A DNA stretch of 64,000 nucleotides from Cladopsammia gracilis (Eukaryota; Cnidaria; Anthozoa; Scleractinia; Dendrophylliidae). The notes below the pieces were generated by a model. That model had not been told where the DNA came from and ran no database searches. It worked only from the letters and a program-made list of their open reading frames with translations. Location of the stretch: contig JAJGOT010000037.1 of NCBI GenBank assembly GCA_022457155.1, positions 1,234,501-1,298,500 on the forward strand, in the 5' to 3' direction. The translations under genes and the position numbers were made by a program. Shown here piece by piece: positions 44,092-51,527 of the stretch (positions within the stretch are counted from its first letter, which is position 1; every line of letters starts with the position of its first letter).

Positions 44092-45069
44092 ATGAGTCTT
44101 TTGAAATGGCAAGAAATGGCCAAAAGCAAATCTGCTTTGGGGAAAAAAATCAACTTTGTTCACAATGCTATCACCCAGAAAAAGTTGGGTGAAGAGACAA
44201 GTCAAATCGGACTTGAAAAAACATTCAAACCCATCACAGCGAAACTGGATGAGGTGATCGAGTCGAATTTGGGGCCGCTTCGGCCACTTCCCCGGAAAAA
44301 GAAAAAAGCCAAACCAGCGGAGATTGATTATCTCCCCGAAGTCGATCCATTTGAAGAGATGGATGTCGAAGGCCTGTTTGATGAGGCCGTTCCATCCCAA
44401 CCCAAGAAGCAAATTCCAGCAGGGCCGCCAACATATGAAGAAGTTGTGCAAGAGGTAGGGGAAGATCCACCTGAATATGAAGAAGACGACTCTCCCGATT
44501 ATGCTCTTGCGCCGGGAGATGAAGGGGAATGGGAAGAGGAAGAGGAAGAGGAAGCCAATAAGATATTGGATAGCTTGGACCTCACAAATTATGATACTGT
44601 GGAGAAAAATCTCAGTGACCCAAATATCTCATCAACGAGGAAAATCAATTATCTCAAGAATATTGTAACCATTGCAAACTACAGAAGAAATCAGTTGAAG
44701 GGCTACAAAACATCTTGGTCCAAAAAGTTCCATAAAGGTGCAATAACGCAAGAGCAAAAGAATTTGCAACATAGCAGAATAGACCACTCATCCCGAATTT
44801 TGAGTGAATACATCAAACATTTTCAAGCGAAACAAAAGACATTGGAAGGTTCGGGAATCAGGAGAAAAAAAGGTGGATCCATCCGTTTTTTCTCCAACCC
44901 CGCAGATCTCCTCCAGAAACTTGAGGTCATTGTTGGCTCCATCCTTGCTGGGAATACGAATTCAGGCATCAGAAATACCGGGGTTGGTATTCTTGATCTT
45001 CTCCTGAAAGAAAACGCCATCAACAAATCCCAGCATGAGAAGCTTTTCAGAAAGTATTTCAAACTCTAA
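44092..45069 (+). CDS. Virion-associated protein with PPxY late-domain motifs, 325 aa
   Basis: Starts at 44092 in ATATAAAATG. N-terminus basic and helical; a KKKKAKP patch near residues 69-75; then an acidic central region with two PPxY motifs, PPTY at 112-115 and PPEY at 126-129. A Glu-run linker (EWEEEEEEE) follows. The C-terminal domain (residues ~270-325: SNPADLLQKLEVIVGSILAG, GVGILDLLLKENAINKSQHE) recurs in Polinton virion proteins as I remember them. PPxY motifs recruit Nedd4-type ubiquitin ligases during entry or exit of adenoviruses and retroviruses. A minor internal or cementing protein is my best guess. Confidence 0.65.
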   Translation: MSLLKWQEMAKSKSALGKKINFVHNAITQKKLGEETSQIGLEKTFKPITAKLDEVIESNLGPLRPLPRKKKKAKPAEIDYLPEVDPFEEMDVEGLFDEAVPSQPKKQIPAGPPTYEEVVQEVGEDPPEYEEDDSPDYALAPGDEGEWEEEEEEEANKILDSLDLTNYDTVEKNLSDPNISSTRKINYLKNIVTIANYRRNQLKGYKTSWSKKFHKGAITQEQKNLQHSRIDHSSRILSEYIKHFQAKQKTLEGSGIRRKKGGSIRFFSNPADLLQKLEVIVGSILAGNTNSGIRNTGVGILDLLLKENAINKSQHEKLFRKYFKL

Positions 45070-45070
45070 A

Positions 45071-45847
45071 ATGGAAATCGAAAGAGAAATTGTCCTGTCA
45101 TCCTTTTCCGTCAAGACTGGGGGAAACAAACCAGAAAATTTCACAACAAAATTCAATCGGCCCATTGTTTTGGATCCAAATTCCCAATATGTTGTTGGGT
45201 TGAACAGAATTATCAATATGAGTTTTACGTGGTATAACATCAATGCGGCATTGAAAAATCAGCTGATCAGATTCAGCTCTGACGGTGGGAAAACATTTTC
45301 CGATATCACCTTTCCCGCTGGGGTTTGGGATTATTCCACTTTGAATGCGGCAATTCGAAACGCAACAGGTCCCCTCGCAGGCAGCACCCCAGGAAAGAAT
45401 GAAAAATTCCCAATCAATCTTGCTTTCTCTCCCACAACTTTCAGAGTAACAATCACGCTGGAAGAAAACTGGCAACTTGATCTCGAGAAATCCAACTTCG
45501 GCGATCTCGTTGGTTTCGATAAAAAGATTCTGAAAGATAAAGTCAATGTTGGCCCCAGAGTTCCAAACCTCAGTCAAGATACTGATATGTTGAACGTTCA
45601 TTGCGATCTCACAAGTGATTCGCTTGTGGATGGGGAAGAGAGCGATATCATCTTCTCCTTTTCAACATCTGTTCTGCAGGCCTCCTATAGTTTCACTCTT
45701 GAACCCATGAGAGTGATGTTCAGCCCTGTGAATAAAAACAGAATAAGCTCCATTCGGATTTATATCACCGATGGGAAAAGGCGGATTGTTGATTTGAATG
45801 GAGCCGATACAGCGTTCTCGCTTATCTTGAAAAAACAAATAAAATGA
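45071..45847 (+). CDS. Minor capsid (penton-type, single jelly-roll) protein, 258 aa
   Basis: Starts at 45071 immediately after the upstream stop in the fused TAAAATG. Characteristic features of the Polinton minor capsid protein: FTTKFNRPIVLDPNSQYVVG, MSFTWYNI, FSDITFPAGVWDYSTLNAAI, DLVGFDKKIL, LNVHCDLTSDSLVDGEESD and IRIYITDGKRRIVDLNGAD. The family forms a single jelly roll at the five-fold vertex. Its TGA stop overlaps the next ATG (ATGA). The frame is intact. Confidence 0.85.
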   Translation: MEIEREIVLSSFSVKTGGNKPENFTTKFNRPIVLDPNSQYVVGLNRIINMSFTWYNINAALKNQLIRFSSDGGKTFSDITFPAGVWDYSTLNAAIRNATGPLAGSTPGKNEKFPINLAFSPTTFRVTITLEENWQLDLEKSNFGDLVGFDKKILKDKVNVGPRVPNLSQDTDMLNVHCDLTSDSLVDGEESDIIFSFSTSVLQASYSFTLEPMRVMFSPVNKNRISSIRIYITDGKRRIVDLNGADTAFSLILKKQIK

Positions 45848-46254
45848 AAAGTTATGAATTCTCTCGTTTTTTCCACCCCCAGCTGGGACGGTTTGTTTAT
45901 CGGCACAAAGGAACAGGTGTCATTGTAGATAATATTTTCAAACCAATGAGGAAGGTCGCATCAGTCGTCTTCAATAAATTCGCAAAACCCATTGCGAAAA
46001 AAGCATTGGAATCAGGAATTTCTCACGCTGGGGATAAACTCGGCAAAAAAGTAGTTGAAAAATCTGGTGATTTGATCATGAAAAAGCTGGGAAATATGAG
46101 AAAGGGGAGCAAAAAACCGCCAGCTCTCGCTTCGCTCGCTTCGCTTCGCTCAGCTCGACCACAATCAGCCCCTGCGTCAACCTCCGGAGAAAGTTCTGAT
46201 GCCATATTGAACAGGTTGATCTCTGGACAGGGAGTCCGAAAAAGAAAAAAATAA
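45844..46254 (+). CDS. Small basic virion protein with glycine loops, 136 aa
   Basis: Starts at ATGA (45844) overlapping the penton stop, in AAATAAAATG. It is basic throughout (FKPMRKVASVVFNKFAKPIA, AGDKLGKKVVEKSGDLIMKK) and ends GQGVRKRKK, a likely nuclear localisation or DNA-condensing tail. Repeated amphipathic GxKxxKK helices suggest a core or membrane-interacting protein, comparable in general character to adenovirus pVI, pVII or pX. Residues ~93-104 (ALASLASLRSAR) come from a TCGCTTCGCTC microrepeat. Exact family not identified. Confidence 0.6.
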   Translation: MKSYEFSRFFHPQLGRFVYRHKGTGVIVDNIFKPMRKVASVVFNKFAKPIAKKALESGISHAGDKLGKKVVEKSGDLIMKKLGNMRKGSKKPPALASLASLRSARPQSAPASTSGESSDAILNRLISGQGVRKRKK

Positions 46255-46260
46255 TATAAA

Positions 46261-47511
46261 ATGGCTTTTCGATCGAATGAATATCTTCAAAGAAATGAAT
46301 TAGTGCGCTTCCAGCTGGATGACACAATCCGAGCTCCAGCTAATGCTCAACATCAACAAAAAAGTGGTTATAAATTCACGATTAATGACCGATCCGCATT
46401 CTATGATTGGTATAATGCGTATTTCGAGGTGCAGTTTCAACTTCAAAAACTGGCGGATGGAGCGGCATATGACGCTGACAGAATCACAGTGATCAATGGG
46501 GCTCATTCCCTGATTAAACACCTGACGATTAAATCGGCAGGAAAGATTATTTATGATACTGATAATCTGCACAAGGTCTGTTTCACAAAGAATTTGCTAG
46601 AATACTCCGACGACTTCAGCAGATCAGTCGCCAAGAACAGTTTCTGGTATTTGGATACTGATGCAACAACCGCTAATACGAATCTTGGATTTGAAGCTCG
46701 GCGAGTGATTACTCGAAATCTTCAAAACGTCAACACAATCATTCCCCTGAATCGTTTTTCCTTTTTCGAAGAATTGGAAGATAAGATGCTTGTGCCTATG
46801 CAGCTCCAATTCGAGATAACTCTTCAAGATGATGGGGAACTCATTCATATGGCAAACGGCGTTCATGCTGGAAGAGTTGTGCTGAATCGATTTTTGCTTT
46901 GGGTGCCAAGATTGACTCCCAAAGATTCTCTGTATGACAAATTTGTCAGCTCATTCCTGAAAGAAACGCAATGGAAATATCTGAGGGAAATGTATCAGCA
47001 ATCAGCTCCTACGCAGTCATCAGGATTTTTCCAGATATCCGCAAGTATTGACAATGTGAGGCATATTTTTGTCTGGCTGAAAAGAACCGCTGGCGCCCCT
47101 GCAGAAGATAACCCATATCTGATGGACACTTTCAAGCTGAATGCAGCGGATAATGATTCATCTTTGTTGAACTGTCGATTGGAATATGGAAACGGAGTTT
47201 TCTACCCGGAAACAGAGTACGACAGTGAAAGCAAAGTGAGGATTTTCCAGGATGTCATGGCTTATGCAATGAGGAAAAATGACTACAACACAGGGACACA
47301 GTTGAATCTGGCCAATTTCAATTCTCTTTTCCCGTTGATCTATTTCGATCTGACTTATCAAACTGAAAAACCAACAAGAGATCCCAAGCAGTTGATATTC
47401 AGATATCGATTGAACGCAGATGCAGCGGCAAACTTCAATGTACATGCGATAGTTCTCTATGAAGAAGAAGTGAAAATCGATAAGATTGGAAATGAGCTGG
47501 TTATCGTGTGA
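46261..47511 (+). CDS. Major capsid protein (double jelly-roll), 416 aa
   Basis: Starts at 46261 in ATATAAAATGG. Conserved Polinton MCP elements are visible: an N-terminal FTINDRSAFYDWYNAYFEVQ with alternating strands, DADRITVINGAHSLIKHLTI, a central MLVPMQLQFEITLQDDGELI, and RVVLNRFLLWVPRLTPKDSL before the second jelly roll, which ends QLIFRYRLNADAAANFNVHA. Length fits a double jelly-roll protein forming hexon-like trimers. The frame is uninterrupted. Confidence 0.85.
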   Translation: MAFRSNEYLQRNELVRFQLDDTIRAPANAQHQQKSGYKFTINDRSAFYDWYNAYFEVQFQLQKLADGAAYDADRITVINGAHSLIKHLTIKSAGKIIYDTDNLHKVCFTKNLLEYSDDFSRSVAKNSFWYLDTDATTANTNLGFEARRVITRNLQNVNTIIPLNRFSFFEELEDKMLVPMQLQFEITLQDDGELIHMANGVHAGRVVLNRFLLWVPRLTPKDSLYDKFVSSFLKETQWKYLREMYQQSAPTQSSGFFQISASIDNVRHIFVWLKRTAGAPAEDNPYLMDTFKLNAADNDSSLLNCRLEYGNGVFYPETEYDSESKVRIFQDVMAYAMRKNDYNTGTQLNLANFNSLFPLIYFDLTYQTEKPTRDPKQLIFRYRLNADAAANFNVHAIVLYEEEVKIDKIGNELVIV

Positions 47512-47547
47512 CGTGTGATCTGTGAAAAACATATCTTGTCATTTAAA

Positions 47548-48417
47548 ATGACAACATATCACCCATATAAAGTAAATCTGTCGAAAGGGCAAAAAAGCAA
47601 GCTTGGAAGAGCATTCCGAACAAAAAGCCCTATCACCCTGAGATTGGGTGGCAAACAAACAAGCGGAAGTGATGAACTGATGCTGACAGCCAATCAAATA
47701 AAACGAATCGGCAAAGCCGCATCTCAGGGAAAGGGAGTTGAAATCAAGACATCAAAAACGCAAATCCGAAAGGTAATGAAGCAAGGCGGAAGTCTTTTCT
47801 CTGCTATTGTTCCCCTGGCTCGTTCCCTGGCACCCACCCTGGCAAAGACACTTGGACTGTCAGCATTGGCTGGTTTGGCGAGTGAAGGAGCGAGTCAAGT
47901 TGTGAAAAAAATAAGCGGGAAGGGAGCGCAAACGGGTGGATTTCTCATTCCCCAAGATAAAATTCAAAAACTGATTGACAATAAACATTTGTTGACAAAT
48001 AAACAGAAACAGGATATTTTGTCTGCCCTGAAATCAGGAGGACAACTGACGATAAAACCATCAGCAAAACAATCTGGTGGATTGTTGGGAACTGTGCTGG
48101 CTTCCATCGGAATTCCACTGGCGCTGGACATGGTGAAAAATTTGTTTGGGAAGGGAGCGGCGCAGCCGCGACCTCGACTGAAAGGAGAAGGCGCTCCAAG
48201 AGTTGGACGTCCCAAAGGAAAAGGCGCTCCTAGAGTCCGGCAGCCCAAAGGAAACGGCGCTCCAAGATTGGGAGCCCCTTGGGAACCACCTCCCCCATTC
48301 ATCGGAACCTGGGGACGAAAAATTGGGATGGGAAAAAAATCCAAAAAAGGAACGGGACTTCTGCTGGGATCGAAAAGTCCATTCAACAATATCCCAGTTC
48401 TCGGGGCAATATTGTGA
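47548..48417 (+). CDS. Membrane-active/AT-hook-like virion protein, 289 aa
   Basis: Starts at 47548 in ATTTAAAATG. It resembles a widespread Polinton protein: YKVNLSKGQKSKLGRAF, ITLRLGGKQTSGSDELMLTA, NQIKRIGKAASQGKGVEIKT, SKTQIRKVMKQGGSLFSAI, with hydrophobic helices SLAPTLAKTLGLSALAGLA and GGLLGTVLASIGIPLALDMV. Near the C-terminus, three copies of an ~11-residue repeat (GAPRVGRPKGK, GAPRVRQPKGN, GAPRLGAPWEP) resemble an AT hook (GRPKGKG), suggesting DNA contact. The family resembles adenoviral internal proteins in role; that comparison is inference. The TGA stop is embedded in the GTGA junction with the protease. Confidence 0.65.
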   Translation: MTTYHPYKVNLSKGQKSKLGRAFRTKSPITLRLGGKQTSGSDELMLTANQIKRIGKAASQGKGVEIKTSKTQIRKVMKQGGSLFSAIVPLARSLAPTLAKTLGLSALAGLASEGASQVVKKISGKGAQTGGFLIPQDKIQKLIDNKHLLTNKQKQDILSALKSGGQLTIKPSAKQSGGLLGTVLASIGIPLALDMVKNLFGKGAAQPRPRLKGEGAPRVGRPKGKGAPRVRQPKGNGAPRLGAPWEPPPPFIGTWGRKIGMGKKSKKGTGLLLGSKSPFNNIPVLGAIL

Positions 48418-48857
48418 GCGAAACGAAACCCAAATTCGTGAACAAACCACTGACCAACCTTGATCTTCTCCAGTGGATTGATTTTCTGAAAATTCCCAAT
48501 TTCAAAGGGATTTTCGCCAGGGATGAAGCCATGCCCCGAGAACACAGCCCCTGCATTATCAATCTTGATTCGCTTGAAAATGCAGGAACTCACTGGGTGT
48601 GCTGCGCCCCCGGACAGAAATTCACGTGGTATTTCGACTCTTTTGGGATGGGATTTCCCCAGGAATTCAAAAGTTCCAAACCGGTGATTTGGAACAGCAG
48701 TCAATATCAAAACATCAACAGCGTTCTTTGCGGATATTATTGCCTGTATTTCCTCCATCAATGGTCGCAGGGGAAAGATTTCTATGATATTCTCAAGCCT
48801 CTCAGTCTGACTGATACGATGGGGAATGAGAAATTCATAAAAGAATATTTCAATTGA
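48414..48857 (+). CDS. Adenain-like maturation cysteine protease, apparent GTG start
   Basis: Catalytic elements of the C5/ULP-like family: His in GTHWVCC, Asp in WYFDSFG, Cys in SVLCGYYCLYFL, plus an N-terminal WIDFLKIPNFKGIF segment. It should process capsid proteins during assembly, as in Polintons and adenovirus. No ATG lies between the upstream stop and the N-terminal helix; the only in-frame Met (48531) would remove it. GTG at 48414-48416 overlaps the preceding TGA (GTGA) exactly as ATGA does at 45844 and gives a sensible N-terminus (SETKPKF). Either a non-AUG start, re-initiation, or a point mutation of ATG is implied. Confidence 0.85.
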   Translation: MSETKPKFVNKPLTNLDLLQWIDFLKIPNFKGIFARDEAMPREHSPCIINLDSLENAGTHWVCCAPGQKFTWYFDSFGMGFPQEFKSSKPVIWNSSQYQNINSVLCGYYCLYFLHQWSQGKDFYDILKPLSLTDTMGNEKFIKEYFN

Positions 48858-48859
48858 AA

Positions 48860-49084
48860 ATGAAAATTTTCTATCCCAAAGAATCCCGCCTGAGTTATTT
48901 GGACGCAAAAAATCTTTATCCTTTTAACAAAAACACAGAGTGGCACCAGAGAGAATTATTCAAGCTGTTGATCAGCTCTGGGTTTGGAAAAATCATGGAA
49001 ATCAAGTCAGGAGAAGGAAAAATTCAAAAGAATATTTCGATTGAAAATGAAGTCATATTGCGTGAAAGAGAAAAAACAAACTGA
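48860..49084 (+). CDS. Small protein, 74 aa, unknown
   Basis: ATG at 48860 in TTGAAAATG just after the protease stop (48855-48857). Sequence includes MKIFYPKESRLSYLDAKNLY and LLISSGFGKIMEIKSGEGKI. No known motif. Its 3' end overlaps the zinc-ribbon ORF by 38 bp in another frame, which is unusual in this element and may mean one of them is extended or shifted. Confidence 0.4.
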   Translation: MKIFYPKESRLSYLDAKNLYPFNKNTEWHQRELFKLLISSGFGKIMEIKSGEGKIQKNISIENEVILREREKTN

Positions 49085-49211
49085 ATGCGTGAAACCAACT
49101 GGGTATATGACCGCAAAAAATGGCAGAAAAATGTGGTTTTGTCATTGCGCTTCCTGCGGAATCAAAAAAACAAGATTTGTGAAAGCGAGCGGAGCGAATT
49201 CGGGAAACTGA
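49047..49211 (+). CDS. Zinc-ribbon (DUF5679-like) small ORF, 54 aa
   Basis: ATG at 49047 in TTGAAAATG. It reads SYCVKEKKQTECVKPTGYMT, KNGRKMWFCHCASCGIKKTR. The pattern CVKxKKxT, NGR, CxxCG is that of the small zinc-ribbon domain found in Polinton and adintovirus proteins, although the first Cys pair is altered (CVKE for CVKC). In related elements this domain is, from memory, often followed by the lipase-like domain in the same frame. Here the frame closes at 49211 and the lipase-like domain continues in another frame. Confidence 0.6.
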   Translation: MKSYCVKEKKQTECVKPTGYMTAKNGRKMWFCHCASCGIKKTRFVKASGANSGN

Positions 49212-49867
49212 GTCGGCCCTCACAAGGTGAGGGCATCGGTGAACTTGCGCTGACTGGCGTGGCTCATGCTCTTCCCTGGCTCGGGAAAAAAACAGTTGAA
49301 ATGGGTCGTTATGGAGCCAGTGAATTATTGCGAAATAAAAACACTCAAAAGAAAGCATTGGATTTTGCGTTGGACAAGATGAAACCATTTCTTGCCAAAA
49401 CCTCTGCTGATATGATGAATGAGTTGTCCACGGCGATTAGGCCAAACAGAAAATATAAGACAGATCGAGCAGATTTGGATGGGGGTGCTTTAGATGTTCA
49501 TTCCCTGATTGGGAAGCTGCCAAGACCAAAGAAAGGTTTCACCCTCCCAGGCCATAATTATACCGGCCCTTATAACCCATTGGAGAAACAAGTCCGATTC
49601 GATGAAAAGGGAAAGATTCTCGAAATTATGCAGCAACCCACAGGAAAAACAGATGCAGTTGCTATGCAGCACGATGTTGATTATTCAGTCTGCGCAAAGA
49701 AAGCGGATCCGCGCAAATGCAAGAACGAAGCAGACAGGAAAATGGTTGCCGCTTTGGATGCCATTCCCTGGAAAGAAAGGCAATGGGGGCATGCTTTGGC
49801 GAGAAACACAATTCAAGCAAAACAAAAACTTGGCCTCGGTGCCCCAAAAAACGGGAAAAGATTTTGA
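49085..49867 (+). CDS. Phospholipase A2-like (parvovirus VP1-type) virion protein
   Basis: Open from an ATG at 49085, which directly follows the upstream TGA; the first ~35 residues look out of register and may not be used. The later part is distinctive: GALDVHSLIGKLPRPKKGFT, calcium-loop-like NYTGPYNPLEKQ, catalytic-like AVAMQHDVDYS (His codon 49670-49672, Asp next), AKKADPRKCKNEADRKMVAA, ARNTIQAKQKLGLG. The GPxNPL plus HDxxY order is that of PLA2 domains used by parvoviruses to breach endosomes; such a domain is known in Polinton and adintovirus virions. A microrepeat (AGCGAGCGGAGCGA) lies at the probable junction with the zinc ribbon. Confidence 0.75.
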   Translation: MRETNWVYDRKKWQKNVVLSLRFLRNQKNKICESERSEFGKLSRPSQGEGIGELALTGVAHALPWLGKKTVEMGRYGASELLRNKNTQKKALDFALDKMKPFLAKTSADMMNELSTAIRPNRKYKTDRADLDGGALDVHSLIGKLPRPKKGFTLPGHNYTGPYNPLEKQVRFDEKGKILEIMQQPTGKTDAVAMQHDVDYSVCAKKADPRKCKNEADRKMVAALDAIPWKERQWGHALARNTIQAKQKLGLGAPKNGKRF

Positions 49868-50814
49868 GTGAAGGCTGGGCTCAAAATCTGGCAAACGAAC
49901 TTCACCGGCCAATCAGGCGACGCTTTCCAAAGAGGCGAGTCATTGCGTATGGGGTTGACAACATCTGGGCAGCTGATCTAGTCGAGATGGGGAAATTTTC
50001 GAGATGGAATAAAGGGATCAGATACCTGCTGATGGTGATCGATGTTTTCTCAAAATTCGGTTGGATTCGTCCCCTGAAAGACAAGCGAGGACAAACAGTG
50101 GCTGATGCTTTCCGAGATATATTTAAAACGAAGCGAAAACCGAAAATGCTTTGGACTGATAAAGGAAGTGAGTTTTTCAACGCAACAATGAAAGATCTGC
50201 TTGATAAGAATGGGGTAAAATTGTATACAACTGAAAATGAAGAGAAATCGTCTGTGGTTGAACGCTGGAATCGTACCATGAAGGAGAAACTCTTCCGGAT
50301 GTTTTCTGCTAACAATAATACAATTTTCTTTGATAAACTAGACAAGTTAGTTGATGAATATAACCGTCGTTTTCATTCGAGCATTCGGATGAACCCCGCA
50401 GAGGCGAGCAAACAGGAAAATGAGAAAAAGGTTTTCGCTAATCTTTTCGGTGATATGATTTATGCAAAACATGCCCCAGCAAAATTCAAAGTCGGCGACA
50501 GGGTTAGAATTTCAAAATATAAGCGAAAGATATTTGACAAAGGTTTCACCCCGAACTGGACAGAGGAGATATTTGTGATTGATGAAATATTGAGCACAAA
50601 TCCTGTAACGTATAAATTAGTTGATCTGCTGGGAGAGAAAATCACCGGATCGTTTTACGAAGCAGAATTATCGCATACTGGGCAAGATGTTTTCCGCATT
50701 GAAAAAGTTCTTCGCCGCGATCACAAGAAAAAGAAAGCCTTGGTAAAATGGAAAGGCTATTCCGATAAATTCAATTCGTGGATTCCATTGAGCGATGTGG
50801 AAAAGCTTGGCTGA
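49864..50814 (+). CDS. Retroviral-type integrase with C-terminal chromodomain, apparent TTG start
   Basis: DDE integrase core: first Asp in WAADLVEM (about residue 38), second in LWTDKGSEF, Glu in SSVVERWNRTMKEK. Then the SH3-like segment (FKVGDRVRISKYKRKIFDKG) and a chromodomain (IEKVLRRDHKKKKALVKWKG, YSDKFNSWIPLSDVEKL). It should catalyse insertion, producing the 6-bp duplication seen at the ends; the chromodomain may steer insertion to marked chromatin. TTG at 49864-49866 overlaps the upstream TGA (TTGA); an ATG upstream at 49717 would force ~150 bp of overlap with the lipase gene. No zinc-binding HHCC domain precedes the core. Confidence 0.93.
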   Translation: MSEGWAQNLANELHRPIRRRFPKRRVIAYGVDNIWAADLVEMGKFSRWNKGIRYLLMVIDVFSKFGWIRPLKDKRGQTVADAFRDIFKTKRKPKMLWTDKGSEFFNATMKDLLDKNGVKLYTTENEEKSSVVERWNRTMKEKLFRMFSANNNTIFFDKLDKLVDEYNRRFHSSIRMNPAEASKQENEKKVFANLFGDMIYAKHAPAKFKVGDRVRISKYKRKIFDKGFTPNWTEEIFVIDEILSTNPVTYKLVDLLGEKITGSFYEAELSHTGQDVFRIEKVLRRDHKKKKALVKWKGYSDKFNSWIPLSDVEKLG

Positions 50815-50863
50815 AAAAGTCAATCATTGAAATTAAAAATATTTAATGTTTTCTTCTAAAATA

Positions 50864-51160
50864 ATGAATGTCGAATACCGATTTGATTGGAAGGAAAACT
50901 ACTTTCTAAAAAATATTGGTCTTATCGAGTTTTATGATATTCATCGCTGGGATGAATACCAACTTTCTGAGAATTATGAAAAAACGAAAGAGATTGAAAC
51001 AACAACGATGAATTATTTCAACTCAATTCTCCAAAGACGACCAGTGAAATCTTATTTGGAAGAAATCAAAAAAACATGCGAGAATCTTCTCACAATCAAA
51101 AAATATAAAGAAACATGTGAAGATGTGATGCATTTCAGAACTTATCTCAAAAATAAGTGA
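50864..51160 (+). CDS. Small protein, 98 aa, unknown, after integrase
   Basis: ATG at 50864 (TAAAATAATG) or 50846. Sequence YRFDWKENYFLKNIGLIEFY, then a helical C-terminal half (KSYLEEIKKTCENLLTIKKY). No recognised motif. Last plus-strand gene; it converges with the acidic minus-strand gene. Confidence 0.45.
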   Translation: MNVEYRFDWKENYFLKNIGLIEFYDIHRWDEYQLSENYEKTKEIETTTMNYFNSILQRRPVKSYLEEIKKTCENLLTIKKYKETCEDVMHFRTYLKNK

Positions 51161-51203
51161 TGCCCAGAAGACGCGCTAGAATATGAATGTTTGCCATTCA
51201 TAT

Positions 51204-51527
51204 TCATGATTTCAAATCACCGCTTTCTTTCAATTCCCGGCGGATTTCCCAGAGGAGACAACTTTGCTTTTGGAGTTCCTTTTTGAGAATCTTGTGTTCC
51301 TCCTGGAGATTGACAAAAGATTCAAAAAGGAGTTCGAGTTGATCTTCTACACACTCCTCTTGTTCTGCTTCCTCCATCTCCGAATCAGAAACAATAAATT
51401 CCTCGTCAGAGGTTGTTGGGGTTTCATCTTCGCTTCTTGTTTCTTCCTCTGAGCAAGTGGAACAATTTTCATGGTCACTGGCTTCGCTTCGCTCAGCTTC
51501 ATTGGAAAATGCTTTTTCAAGATCCAT
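51204..51527 (-). CDS. Acidic Ser/Glu-rich coiled-coil protein, 107 aa
   Basis: ATG at 51527 in AGAAAATG. Acidic N-terminal half (CSEEETRSEDETPTTSDEEF) and a Leu/Glu heptad-like C-terminus (LFESFVNLQEEHKILKKELQ). NEAERSEASD near the start derives from a TCGCTTCGCTC microrepeat. It overlaps the 3' part of the neighbouring minus ORF by 181 bp in another frame; the two may be one frameshifted gene. Confidence 0.5.
   Translation of the reverse strand: MDLEKAFSNEAERSEASDHENCSTCSEEETRSEDETPTTSDEEFIVSDSEMEEAEQEECVEDQLELLFESFVNLQEEHKILKKELQKQSCLLWEIRRELKESGDLKS

Noticed and set aside
49864..50814. Retrovirus or LTR retrotransposon as source of the integrase
   Set aside because: No reverse transcriptase, gag or LTR is nearby, and it sits among Polinton capsid and ATPase genes within shared terminal repeats.
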